The notes below the pieces were generated by a model that searched no databases, was not told the origin of the DNA, and saw only the letters and a list, made by a program, of their open reading frames with translations. Below, piece by piece: positions 33,468 to 43,500 of a DNA stretch of 64,000 bases. Both the position numbers and the translations under genes were made by a program. The DNA comes from CBDCYS01 sp965226245. GTDB taxonomy: Bacteria; Acidobacteriota; Terriglobia; Bryobacterales; UBA6623. The DNA lies in the NCBI GenBank assembly GCA_965226245.1, contig CBDDCL010000015.1, forward strand, positions 868,001-932,000, in the 5' to 3' direction. Each line of letters starts with the position of its first letter. The stretch's first letter is position 1.

Positions 33468-33797
33468 ATGAGCCAAGAGATGCTTGAGAGACGCCGCGCT
33501 CGGCGCCGGCCTGTTGATCTGCCGGCCGGGTTGAAGATTTCGACCTACGGAAAGGCCGGATCCCCGCGAACTTTCGCCGCCAAACTAATCGACGCTAACG
33601 AAGACGGGGTTGGAGTCGAAATGTTCGTTCCGCTGGTGGAAGGTTCGATCGTTTCGATCGACGGAGAGCTTTCGATTCCCGAGCTGTCGCTGAACCTCCA
33701 CGGTCAGGCGCGAGTGACCTACTGTCGTTGCGAGAACGGCGGGACGTTCCGAGTCGGGCTGGCCTACGAGGAAATGTCCTACCGCAAGACGGCGTAA
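33468..33797 (+). CDS. PilZ-domain protein
   Basis: The 109-residue protein begins MSQEMLERRRARRRPVDLPA and carries the PilZ RRxxR motif (ERRRARRRPVDLP) with the D/N-x-S/G-x-x-G-like second part at DANEDGVGVEM (residues 44-54). PilZ domains bind cyclic di-GMP and tune motility, polysaccharide or pilus functions. The rest forms a small beta-barrel (VTYCRCENGGTFRVGLAYE). It is a single gene. Confidence 0.8.
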   Translation: MSQEMLERRRARRRPVDLPAGLKISTYGKAGSPRTFAAKLIDANEDGVGVEMFVPLVEGSIVSIDGELSIPELSLNLHGQARVTYCRCENGGTFRVGLAYEEMSYRKTA

Positions 33798-34093
33798 GCA
33801 AGTTATCGCGGGTCCACGGTCAAATCGGCCGAACGGGTGATACCGTCCGTGCCCCGCTACACCACGCTCGCCCGGCGTGCCTTGACCCTTCGCACTACCC
33901 TTCTTGTAGTTTACCCAGACACAATCGTTCCATTCCGGAAGCGAAGCCGCTACGGGTCACGGGCTGTCGTGACAGCCAGTGGCGGGCCGCCGCCGGCCGC
34001 TTGGCGTGAAATCTTGATCGTCAAGCGACGGCACGTGCTAGAGTGGACTGTCCCCAAAGACCATGCCTCAAGCAGACAGGAGGGCAAGACAGT

Positions 34094-34546
34094 ATGGCGG
34101 ATCACACGCCCCAGAATTTTGACAATCACGTGATGGACCCGAAAACGGGCTTCATAGCGGCTGGAGTGATACTCGCGGGTGTCATTCTGGCAATCGTTGG
34201 CTTGTTTCTAGTTGCCTCCACGGCCGGCATTTGCCTGATCGGCAGCGGTGTCGTCGTCAGCGGATTCGGGGCTATTTTCGGCCTGGGGGTTCTGCGGAGT
34301 TACGCGACGAAACTGCAAGACCGGATTATCCGTACCGAGATGCATCTGCGGCTGAAGGGGATACTGCCGCCGGACCTGCAAGGCAATATCGCGAACCTGA
34401 CCATACCGCAGCTTATCGGCCTGCGCTTCGCTTCGGATGGAGAGATGGCGGAGCTCGTGCGGAAAGTCGTAGCGGGGAATATCGAAGACCGAACGGCGAT
34501 CAAGAAGATGGTGCGGGACTGGCAGGGCGATTACGACCGCATCTAA
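34094..34546 (+). CDS. DUF6526-like membrane protein
   Basis: The 150-residue product has two membrane helices (FIAAGVILAGVILAIVGLFL and ICLIGSGVVVSGFGAIFGLG) and a helical cytoplasmic tail with YATKLQDRIIRTEMHLRLKG and IPQLIGLRFASDGEMAELVR. This is the pattern of the DUF6526 family, a small bacterial membrane protein whose role is unknown. A GGAGGG site precedes ATG 34094; the frame is open further upstream. Confidence 0.8.
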   Translation: MADHTPQNFDNHVMDPKTGFIAAGVILAGVILAIVGLFLVASTAGICLIGSGVVVSGFGAIFGLGVLRSYATKLQDRIIRTEMHLRLKGILPPDLQGNIANLTIPQLIGLRFASDGEMAELVRKVVAGNIEDRTAIKKMVRDWQGDYDRI

Positions 34547-35147
34547 CGAGATTGTGAAGACTGAATCCGCGGCTCTCTGAACCACTCGCGGCTCGGCCGA
34601 AGATAGAGGCGTGAGGTCCGCGCCAACTCTGAGCCGACTCTAAAGGAGGAAAGCCCGTTGAAAACGGGCTGCCGGGTTGGGGGCTCGGGGTGACCGGCCG
34701 TAAAACGGCCAGCCTAGCGACACCAAGCCGCGTGAACGCGGCTTGAGGTTCGGCAGTGTTGTACTGACCGGCGTTCGATTCGCAAGCACTCGCCGCCGCC
34801 GAGCTTCCAACTCCACCTTGCCGCCGCTCGGAGGCCCAAGGGTCTCTGCATCGGCCCTTGACAGTTACCTATCATGGATGCCCCTGCTGGACCTGCTATT
34901 CCAGGAAAACCATTTCACTCGCCTGCTACAATCAACCAACGCAATCAACGCCTCGAAACCAACGTCTGATGACCGCGGACGGGTTGGGGCTGAGAGCCTG
35001 GACAATTGCCCGCGCTGTGTACAGGATTTGAAGTGCGCACAAAAAGCGGCGTTCACCCAAGAGCCGTTTTCACCGCCCGGGTCTCCAGCGGAGGAGCCCG
35101 GGTCGGCTACTAAGTAACGATCGATCCATCTCTCTCGGAACTAGCCC
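34547..35147. other. Intergenic region with hairpin element
   Basis: No gene can be supported between DUF6526 and moeA. It contains copy 3 of the three-hairpin element (34652-34744); the remaining 400 nt show no clear structure. Confidence 0.5.
34652..34744 (+). repeat. Three-hairpin composite element, copy 3
   Basis: AGCCCGTTGAAAACGGGCT (34652), GGCCGTAAAACGGCC (34696) and AAGCCGCGTGAACGCGGCTT (34725) appear in the same order and spacing as at 29912-30004. Loop sequences (TTGAAA, TAAAA, TGAA) are also kept, which points to a conserved unit rather than chance palindromes. Confidence 0.8.
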
Positions 35148-36356
35148 ATGCCCGCACTGACTTTTGACCAGGCCCGCGCTGTCATCACGGAGAAAATCGC
35201 CGAGATGGCGCCTGAGCCGCCTCGCGAGACGGTGCGGCTGGATGACGCGCTGGGGCGGGTGCTGGCCTCGGCGGTAACAGCCGACCGCGACTATCCGCCG
35301 TTCAACCGCTCGGCCCGGGATGGGTTTGCCGTGCGGGCTTCGGATGTCGCGAATCCGCCGGCGCGGATGAAAATCATCGGCCAGACCCGAGCCGGAGAGC
35401 CGTCGAAGTTTCAACTCCAGCCCGGCGAAACCGTGGAAATCATGACAGGAGCGCCTGGCCCCAAAGGCGCGGACGCGGTCGTGATGTGGGAGCACTCGAC
35501 TCGCGATGGCGATCACGTCACGCTTGAGAAAGGCGTGCCCGCCGGGAAGAACTTGATCTTTCGGGGCAGCGAGGCGAAGCAGGGCAGCGTTGTCCTGGAA
35601 CCCGGCGTTCCGCTCGACTATCCCGAGATCGCGCTGCTGGCCTCGACGGGCAACGAAAGAGTCGAAGTCTGCCGCAAGCCGACTGTCGCGATCCTGTCGA
35701 CGGGCGACGAGGTGGTCGAACTCGATGCCGCTCCCGAACCGTTCCAGATTCGCAACTCGAACGCCTATTCGCTGGCCATGCAAGTTCGTCGCCAGGGGGG
35801 CGAGCCGCGAATTCTCCCGATTGCCCCCGACCGGCTCGATCGAACCGCGGAATTGGTCGAGGAAGGGCTGACAGCCGATCTCTTGCTGCTTTCCGGCGGT
35901 GTTTCCATGGGCAAGTACGACTTTGTCGAGCAGGCGCTACGTGAGCTGGGAGCCGAGTTTTTCTTTACGCAGGTGAAGATTCAGCCGGGCAAGCCGCTTG
36001 TGTTCGGACGAGCTGGTTCGACGCCCGTTTTCGGCCTGCCGGGCAATCCTATTTCGACCATGGTGACCTTTGAAGTGTTCGCCCGAATCGCCCTCCACCG
36101 TCTGGCGGGGAGAAAATCCTCGCCGCTTCCATATCTGGTAGCCCGGCTGGGGTCCGATTTCAAGCACAAGCCGGTGCTGACCCGCTTTCTTCCAGCCGTT
36201 CTCGGAGGGGACTACGGCGACGCAACCGTCAATCCGGTAAAATGGCAAGGGTCCGGCGACCTGGTTGCTTTGGCGCGCGCGAACTGCTTTCTCGTTGCCA
36301 CCCCTGATCGGGAGTCTTGGAAGGCCGGCGAATCGATATTCGTCCTACCGCGGTGA
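35148..36356 (+). CDS. moeA: Molybdopterin molybdenumtransferase
   Basis: MoeA inserts molybdate into adenylylated molybdopterin to finish the molybdenum cofactor. The 402-residue product has the family regions: FNRSARDGFAVRASDV at the N-terminus, VEIMTGAPGPKGADAVVMWE, VAILSTGDEVVELD, LLLLSGGVSMGKYDFVEQAL and GLPGNPISTMVTFEVF. Length is typical. The stop codon overlaps a GTG start of moaC by 4 nt, so the two are coupled and belong to one cofactor operon. No molybdoenzyme gene is in the window. Confidence 0.95.
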   Translation: MPALTFDQARAVITEKIAEMAPEPPRETVRLDDALGRVLASAVTADRDYPPFNRSARDGFAVRASDVANPPARMKIIGQTRAGEPSKFQLQPGETVEIMTGAPGPKGADAVVMWEHSTRDGDHVTLEKGVPAGKNLIFRGSEAKQGSVVLEPGVPLDYPEIALLASTGNERVEVCRKPTVAILSTGDEVVELDAAPEPFQIRNSNAYSLAMQVRRQGGEPRILPIAPDRLDRTAELVEEGLTADLLLLSGGVSMGKYDFVEQALRELGAEFFFTQVKIQPGKPLVFGRAGSTPVFGLPGNPISTMVTFEVFARIALHRLAGRKSSPLPYLVARLGSDFKHKPVLTRFLPAVLGGDYGDATVNPVKWQGSGDLVALARANCFLVATPDRESWKAGESIFVLPR

Positions 36357-36826
36357 GCCAGCTTTCACACTTTGACGACAGCGGCGCGGTCCGCATGGTG
36401 GATGTGAGCGAGAAACCGGCCACTCGCCGCACGGCTCGCGCGCATGCCTTCGTCAAGCTTTCGCCGGAGGTCATCCGGCAGCTCCCCGACAATCCGAAAG
36501 GGAATCCGCTCGAGATCGCCCGGATTGCCGGCATCAGCGCGGCAAAGCGGACGTCCGAGCTGATTCCTCTCTGCCATCCCCTGATGCTGAGCAGCATCGA
36601 GGTGGAGATTGCCCTGGGCGACACCGGAGCTGAAATCGAAACAAGCGTCGTGACCAATGGTCCTACAGGCGCCGAAATGGAGGCCTTGACGGCGGCGTCG
36701 GTTGCGGCTCTGACGATCTACGACATGACGAAGGCGCTCGATAAGTCAATCGAAATCAGCGATTTGTATTTGATCGAAAAAACCGGCGGCAAGAGCGGCT
36801 CCTACCTGCGGAAGGAATCGGCGTGA
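36353..36826 (+). CDS. moaC: Cyclic pyranopterin monophosphate synthase
   Basis: MoaC works with MoaA to turn GTP into cyclic pyranopterin monophosphate, the first step of molybdenum cofactor synthesis. The 157-residue product fits the small family: VRMVDVSEKPATRRTARAHA, KRTSELIPLCHPLMLSS with the active-site His/Lys area, GAEMEALTAASVAALTIYDM, and KTGGKSGSY. GTG 36353 overlaps the moeA stop (GTGA) and gives a normal length; an ATG at 36317 inside moeA would add unrelated residues. moaA was not seen here. Confidence 0.94.
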   Translation: MSQLSHFDDSGAVRMVDVSEKPATRRTARAHAFVKLSPEVIRQLPDNPKGNPLEIARIAGISAAKRTSELIPLCHPLMLSSIEVEIALGDTGAEIETSVVTNGPTGAEMEALTAASVAALTIYDMTKALDKSIEISDLYLIEKTGGKSGSYLRKESA

Positions 36827-37004
36827 TCTCGGCGCGAAAACACGGCCCTGATCAACCAGATCAACCAGGGAACGGGCCAAGCTCCTGGTACGTATCAACT
36901 ATAATGGCACGAAGTGTCTCTGTCCCCCGAAGATGGCACGCAAAGACGCTGTGCGCCGACAGTCCAAGACTCGCCTCAAACACGATAGCCTGATCATAAT
37001 CTCG

Positions 37005-38180
37005 ATGCGTCGTTTGGCACTCATTTCGCTGGGGCTATTGCTGATCTTGTCCAGCCCCAGAATGGCCCCCCTGGTATCGGCGCAAGAATCCGTCGCCGGG
37101 CCGTTCGAGGAACCCGCCCCTGGAGACAGCCCCATTCTCACGGTCGAAGACCAGCCCACTTTTCGTTCAACCGTGGACATTGTGACCGTTCCAGTGACCG
37201 TACGCGGCCCCAAGGGCGAGTACGTCACGGCGCTCGAGAAATTCGACTTTAAGATCTTCGACAACAATAAAGAGCAGGCGATCGAGAGCTTCGAGGTGAG
37301 CTTTCTCCCGATCTCGATGGTGATTTGCGTCCAGTCGAGTGAGCGAGTCGAAAAGATACTCCCCAATGTCAAAAAGACCGCGGTGTTGTTCACCGATATG
37401 GTGCTCGGCGAGTACGGCGAGGCCGCGATCATGGCTTTCGACAACCGCCTCCGGCTGATGGAGGATTTCACGAACGACACCGAAAAAATCGACAAGGCGC
37501 TGAAAAAGATCACCCTGGGCAGCGCTGCCGTGCGTCTGGCCGACGCGGTCTATGATGCGGTTCGGTTACTTCGAAGAAGACCGCCGAACCATAGAAAGAT
37601 CATCGTGATCATCTCGGAATCACAGAATAACGGCAGCGAGACCAGCATGGGGAACGCCCTGCGGTGGGCCCAGCTCGAAAATATCATGGTCTACCCGGTG
37701 CGGCTCTCGACGCTCTCGGCGCGACTGCTGCGAGGACAAAAGCCGGCTCGCAGCCCCTTCCCGCCAGGCGTCAACGTTCGTCCGAGCGCCCCAGGACAAG
37801 TGGGGACGCCGACCACCATCCAGCAAAGCAGCTACGACGTGACCGGCAATGTGATCCCGATTGTGATTGATCTTGTCCGCGGGGTGAAGAATTTGATTTT
37901 CAACAATCCTCTGGAGCTGCTGGCGAAGGGAACCGGCGGAGCCGACTACAGTCCCCGGACCGAAGACGGGCTGCAGGAATCGATCATCCAGATCGGCGAA
38001 GACATCCGCAGCCAGTACCTGCTCACCTACCGCCCCAACAACTTGAACGAGCGCGGCATCTTTCACCGTGTTCGAGTCGAGGTTGCCTACGACGGCCTCA
38101 ACGTGCGCAACCGCGTGGGCTACTTCCACGCGCCCGAGGCGAGGGTCGGCGGCGCGACGAGGGACGGACGGCCGCAGTAG
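37005..38180 (+). CDS. VWFA-related exported protein (acidobacterial type)
   Basis: The product, 391 residues from ATG 37005, has a signal peptide (RRLALISLGLLLILSSPRMA) and a von Willebrand A-like domain of the acidobacterial TIGR03436 type. FRSTVDIVTVPVTVRGPKGE with YVTALEKFDFKIFDNNKEQA is the family's N-terminal block; a modified MIDAS (MVICVQSSER, ISESQNNGSE) follows, and DIRSQYLLTYRPNN closes the domain. ATG 36933 is possible but would place 24 basic residues before the signal. Many copies per genome are known in acidobacteria; role unknown, probably in the cell envelope. Confidence 0.85.
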   Translation: MRRLALISLGLLLILSSPRMAPLVSAQESVAGPFEEPAPGDSPILTVEDQPTFRSTVDIVTVPVTVRGPKGEYVTALEKFDFKIFDNNKEQAIESFEVSFLPISMVICVQSSERVEKILPNVKKTAVLFTDMVLGEYGEAAIMAFDNRLRLMEDFTNDTEKIDKALKKITLGSAAVRLADAVYDAVRLLRRRPPNHRKIIVIISESQNNGSETSMGNALRWAQLENIMVYPVRLSTLSARLLRGQKPARSPFPPGVNVRPSAPGQVGTPTTIQQSSYDVTGNVIPIVIDLVRGVKNLIFNNPLELLAKGTGGADYSPRTEDGLQESIIQIGEDIRSQYLLTYRPNNLNERGIFHRVRVEVAYDGLNVRNRVGYFHAPEARVGGATRDGRPQ

Positions 38181-38230
38181 CCGACGGCGGCTTCAAGTCT
38201 CGAACAGGAATTGTGCCGGCCTAACCCGGC

Positions 38231-38848
38231 CTAACCCGTGCTCGCGTTTGCGAATCTTTCGGCAACCGCGTACCAGTTGACCACGTTGAACCAGGCGGCA
38301 ATATAGTCCGGACGACGGTTCTGGTAGTTCAGATAGTAGGCGTGTTCCCAGACGTCAATGCCGAGGATCGGCGTATTGCCGTGCGAAAGCGGGTTGTCCT
38401 GATTCGCCGTGGACTCGACGACGAGAGATCCGCCGCCATCGACGCTCAGCCAAGCCCAGCCACTGCCGAACCGCGTCATCCCTGCTTTCGTGAGCTGGCC
38501 CCGGAAGCTATCGAAACTTCCGAAGGCGCTATCAATGGCGGACCCCAACTCGCCGCCGGGCGTGCCGCCGCCGCCGCCCTTCATGATCTGCCAGAACATG
38601 GAATGGTTGGCGTGGCCTCCGCCGTTGTTGCGAACCGCGCCTCGAATCGCCTCGGGGACTGAATCCAAGCCGCGAACGATATCTTCAATCGACTTGGCTG
38701 CAAGCTCGGCATTATCGCCGATGGCGTTATTTAAGTTGTTGACGTAGGCGGCATGGTGTTTGCCGTGGTGGATCTCCATCGTACGGGCGTCGATGTGCGG
38801 CTCCAGCGCGTCGGTGGAATAGGGTAGATCGGGTAGAGTGAAAGCCAT
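38231..38848 (-). CDS. sodB: Superoxide dismutase, Fe/Mn type
   Basis: The enzyme converts superoxide to oxygen and hydrogen peroxide in the cytosol. The 205-residue product has the family ligands: His27 in MEIHHGKHHAAYVNNL, a second His in GGHANHSMFW, and Asp/His in GIDVWEHAYYLNYQNRRPDY. The residues GGGGGTPGGELG form a glycine-rich surface loop. Metal (Fe or Mn) cannot be decided with certainty by eye, so the symbol sodB is only approximate. It is a single gene with no signal peptide. Confidence 0.94.
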   Translation of the reverse strand: MAFTLPDLPYSTDALEPHIDARTMEIHHGKHHAAYVNNLNNAIGDNAELAAKSIEDIVRGLDSVPEAIRGAVRNNGGGHANHSMFWQIMKGGGGGTPGGELGSAIDSAFGSFDSFRGQLTKAGMTRFGSGWAWLSVDGGGSLVVESTANQDNPLSHGNTPILGIDVWEHAYYLNYQNRRPDYIAAWFNVVNWYAVAERFANASTG

Positions 38849-39360
38849 AATGGTCAGCTCCTTTCTTTGTCTGATGGATGGATCGAACCGTCCTCAACCC
38901 CGGAGTTTCGCGGCGCACAACCCGCCTCGATGCGGTGACGGACGCCACGGAGTAAACTACTGAACCGGAGGCGAAATCAGGACAGAAACATTCCATCTTA
39001 CACCACCCTGCTCAAGCGGCTCATCCCCAGAGTTGTCCAATACAAGATGAGCCTGAAGGGGGGAAGCGTTTCCAACACAAGATGATCCTGAAAGCGAGCC
39101 GGCCGGGACAGGGCACAATGCGGGTGAATGCAAGTCACCATGCAGCATGCCGAACGTCTCACCCTGGCCGAGATGCGAGAGTTTCTCGCCACCAGCGACA
39201 CGGGCCGTCCGGGCGGTCACGGAAGGTCCTCGCCGCAACAGCAGCTGCATGGTTCCGCCGACAACAATCGGGGGCTTCCCGCAAACCTTCGGCGAGGCAT
39301 TTCTGAAGAAGAACGCGAGAACCGTTTTACACCGCAAGCCACATGAGATAGAATCTTGCC
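38849..39360. other. Intergenic region with an IS-end remnant
   Basis: No gene is visible between sodB and the MerR-TPR gene. In 39030-39095 a motif is present twice (CCAATACAAGATGAGCCTGA and CCAACACAAGATGATCCTGA), 33 nt apart; it resembles the right end of the IS at the window start (TCAGGCTCATCCTTGGATTG, reverse complement), so it looks like a remnant or empty end of the same IS family. Confidence 0.45.
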
Positions 39361-40296
39361 GTGGCGACCCTACCAGCCGCCGATACATTCGCCAGGGCGG
39401 AGGTTCGCCGGATACTGAAGATCACCGAGAACCGTCTGCGCTCCTGGGAGCGGTTGGGCCTTTGCGAGCCTCGTTCCGAATTCGGGTTTGCCGACCTGAT
39501 TGCGCTCAAGGCGCTTCAAAAACTGCGCGAGAACCGCATCCCCAACGAGCGCATCAAAAGATCACTCGCATCTCTGACCGAAAAGCTGTCCGGCATCGAA
39601 CGGCCTCTCTGGGAGCTAAAAATCACCTCCGACGGCCGCAAGGTTGCCGTCGAGTTGCCTGGCGGCAAAATGGAAGCCCTGAGCGGGCAGATGCTCTTCA
39701 ACTTTGAAGCGTCCTCGCTCAAGCCGGTCACGACAATCGAGAAGCAAGAGACTCGCCCAGAGACCGGCAAGCTGCGCCAGGCCGAGCGCCTGTTTCGCCG
39801 AGGACTTGATTTGGAAGAGGCCGGCGAGCCCCCCAGCAAGGTGGTCGAAACCTACAAGGAAGCGCTGAAACTCAACCCTAAGGCAGCGGGCGCCTGGGTG
39901 AACATTGGGACTATTTGTTACCGTGAGGGCGACCTCCAGGAAGCCGAGCATTGCTACCGTGAGGCTTTGCGAGTTTCTCCCAGCTATGCCTTGGCGCACT
40001 TCAACCTCGGCAACGTCTGCGAAGAAATGGACCGTCTAACAGAGGCTGTCAATCACTACAAGATCGCGCTGCGCCTGCAATCGGATTACGCCGACGTTCA
40101 CTACAACTTGGCCCTTGTGTACGAACGCCTGGGAGAGCCGATGCGGGCAGCGAAACAGTGGCAAGCCTACTTGCGGTTGGACCGCTCGGGTCCCTGGGCC
40201 GGAATCGCCCGGCAACAGTTGAACAGCCTGCTGAAAATCACTCCTGGCGGTAAGGACCCGGCGCGCAACAAGTCCCGCGCCCGAAAGACGCCATGA
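39361..40296 (+). CDS. MerR-type HTH protein fused to TPR repeats
   Basis: The 311-residue product joins two parts. Residues 10-75 form a MerR winged-helix (RRILKITENRLRSWERLGLC with IALKALQKLRENRIPNERI). Residues 135-295 hold four or five TPR repeats (AGAWVNIGTICYREGDLQEA, AHFNLGNVCEEMDRLTEAVN, VHYNLALVYERLGEPMRAAK). Classic MerR proteins have a ligand or metal domain in this place; here a protein-protein scaffold replaces it. The start GTG 39361 has no clear ribosome site but is the only one that keeps the HTH whole. Likely a regulator controlled by a partner protein. Confidence 0.85.
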   Translation: MATLPAADTFARAEVRRILKITENRLRSWERLGLCEPRSEFGFADLIALKALQKLRENRIPNERIKRSLASLTEKLSGIERPLWELKITSDGRKVAVELPGGKMEALSGQMLFNFEASSLKPVTTIEKQETRPETGKLRQAERLFRRGLDLEEAGEPPSKVVETYKEALKLNPKAAGAWVNIGTICYREGDLQEAEHCYREALRVSPSYALAHFNLGNVCEEMDRLTEAVNHYKIALRLQSDYADVHYNLALVYERLGEPMRAAKQWQAYLRLDRSGPWAGIARQQLNSLLKITPGGKDPARNKSRARKTP

Positions 40297-40522
40297 ATCA
40301 GTGATTGAGCCGGCGAAATATTGCTCTGGGGCCGACCTTGTGGACTGAAAGGGAAGGCCATATCAACAGGGGTGAGCGCTGCGTTGGTGTAAAGGCGAAA
40401 CTTGCTTAGGCCCCCAGACGATCCGTGAAATCGACATTCACTAGCACGGGCAATCAAAACTTCGGTGCAACTCGAGATGACTTTATCCACTCGGTCTTGA
40501 AAAACTTCGCAGGAGAGTCACC

Positions 40523-43500
40523 ATGACACAGGCTCGCAGGCTGCTTGCAATAGGCCTTTTCATCGCATTGGGGTGTGTGCTTGTGCTGTTGATATGGATA
40601 GTCCCGCATCGCGATAGACAAACATCCACTGCAGCACAGGCCATTGTCGCGGAATCGCCAGAGCGGCTCAGGGAGGTGCTGGCGATTTTAGAAGACGAGA
40701 CTGCTCTGAAGGAATTCCTCAAGCCCATTCCCCCGAAGGAGCCGGCAGAGGCCCTCAAGACGTTCGAAGCTGTGGATGGATTCCGAATGGAACTCGTTGC
40801 TCACGAGCCTTTCGTAAACGACCCTATCGCCGCCGCGTTCGACGAAAATGGCCGTTTGTATGTAGCGGAGATGCGGGGCTATCCATTTCAACCCGGGCCA
40901 GGTCGAAAGCCCATCGGACGAGTCCGTCTGTTGGAAGACGTGGACGGCGACGGCCGCTTCGACAAGAGCCATGTATTCGCGGAACACCTTTTGTGGCCCT
41001 CTGGCATAGCGCCCTGGAAGCAAGGAGTGTTTGTGGCCGCCACTCCGGACATCTGGTACATGAAGGACACCGATGGCGATGGGGTAGCCGATATCCGCAA
41101 GAAAGTCTACACCGGCTTCGGTCACCAGGGTGAGCAATACATGCTGAACAATTTGATCTGGGGCGTGGACCACAAGATTTACGGGGCTACCGCTGGAAAC
41201 GGCGGCACGGTTCGTCCGGCAGACGATCCCAACGCCGAGCCTATCCCTGTCAGCGGCAGGGATTTTCGGTTCGATCCAGTCACTGGTGCATTCGAAACCA
41301 CCACCGAAACTTTTCAGTTCGGGAACACCTTTGACAATTGGTACAACCGGTTCGTTGGTAATCAGGGAATGCCTGTGCGGCACGCAGTTTTGCCGGGGCA
41401 TTATATGGCCCGCAACCCCTACCTCCCTAGTACCTCGGGGATCAATGCCCTCGTGCACGGGTGGACCCGGCTTTACAAAATCAGCCCGATCGAGGCTTGG
41501 CGTAGCGTCCGTAGGGCGCGCCGGATTGCCGCCGGCCGTGATCCGACTAGTCCCGGAGTCGATCACAACTATCTGACCGCTGGGGCCGGCGTGACAGTTT
41601 ACCGCGGGGATGCCTACCCAAAGAAATACCACGGAAACGTTTTCATCGGCGCGGCCACCGGGAATCTGGTGCATCGTCGGGTTCTCACTCCGGATGGTGT
41701 TACCTTCGGGTCGGATCGAGCTGACGAGAATACCGACTTTGTTCGCTCAACCGACAATTGGTTTCGCCCGGTTAATTTTGTCAATGCTCCCGATGGGACG
41801 CTATACGTGCTGGATATGTCTCGGGAACTGATCGAGTCTGTCCACGTTGCGACGAAGGTTATCAAACACCTGGACCTGACCCATGGCCGAGACCGGGGAC
41901 GCATTTACCGTATGGCTCCGCCGGGCTTCAGGGTTCCTTCCCAGCCTCGTTTGGGCGACGCGGCGACAAAAGAATTAGTGGAACAGTTAGAAAACCCCAC
42001 TGGATGGTGGCGTGAAACAGCCCACCGGTTGATCTACGAACGTCAGGATCAGTCGGCGGTGGGTCCGTTGCGTCACTTGCTCAACGAGAGTTCCCGGCCA
42101 CTGGCTCGGATGCATGCGCTGTGGTCACTCCAGGGGCTGGATGCTTTGACGAATGCCGACATCGCCCGTAGCTTGTCGGACACCATCGCCGGCGTTCGCG
42201 AGCACGCCGTTCAGCTCGCGGAGCCAAGGCTGAACGATTCGGCGGAACTTCTAGAGAAAGTTCTGGGGCTTGTGGGCGACAAGAATCCGCGGGTCCGTTT
42301 GCAGGTTGCCTTCACGCTGGGTGAGGTAAAAGATCGTCGCGCTATTTCCGCGTTAGCTGAGATTGCTAAGCAGGATGCCGGGGACCGCTGGATTCGGGCG
42401 GCTGTGCTCAGTTCCAGTGCTGAATCTGCCGACAGCCTGCTGATGGAGCTCGTGAAAGATCGGGTTTTTATCGAGAAGGAAACAGGAGCCAGCCTGCTGA
42501 GTCGACTGGCCCGGGTGGTTGGGGCCCGCAACAGACCGGGGGAAGTACAGCTGGTTCTGAACGCGGCTGCGAGCCACCCGAACTTGACGCCCAACCCCTG
42601 GGCTCAGGAAATTGTTGTGACCGGACTCGCAGAAGGCTTGAATAGTGCGCGCACCACCCTCGCCGATGTCAAAGACAAGTCGCCCCAAGTAAATCAGATG
42701 CTTGAAGACCTGCTTAAGCAGGCCCGCAGCACCGCAATGGACGATCAGGCTGAGCCCGAACGGCGTCTCCAGGCAGTTCGAGTCTTGAGTCACGGGAGCT
42801 ACGACCAGGTTAGAAAGCCACTTGCCGCTCTGATCCAGCCACGGCAGCCGCAGTCGCTGCAGTTGGCCGCGATAGCGGCCTTGACGAGACAGAATGAGCC
42901 TGAGGTGGCGCCCATTCTGCTCCAACCGTGGGAGGCTTACACGCCTGAAGTTCGCCGCAACGCGCTTGAGCAGTTGCTGTCGCAGGAGCAGTGGACTCTA
43001 TCCTTGCTAAAGGCTATTGAGAGCGGGCAAAGGACGATGATCAAATCAGCCGCACAACCCTCGGCGAGTGAAATCGACCCAACGCGGCGAAGCTTGCTTA
43101 TGGAACACCGTAATGAGTCGATTAGGACGCTTGCGAAGAAGCTGTTCGCTGAAGACACCCTGGCGCCTCGCAACGAGGTCCTGGCTGCATACCGGCAAGC
43201 TCTGGCCCTGGAGGGCAACCAAACCCGTGGCGAGAAGGTCTATCGGCGCGAATGCATCGACTGTCATCTGCTAGGTACCAATGAAACTATTGGGCCTAAT
43301 CTGTTGATGGGGTCTTACCAAGATCCCGAGGCACTTCTCGGTGACATTCTCGACCCGAACCGCTATGTAGCGCCCGAGTACATTAAGTACGTCGTCAATG
43401 ACCGAGAGGGGCGAGTCCATACAGGAATGATCGCAGCTGAGACCGCTACAAGTATCGTCCTGCAGCGGGGGCACAACGACCAAGACACCATCTTCAAGAG

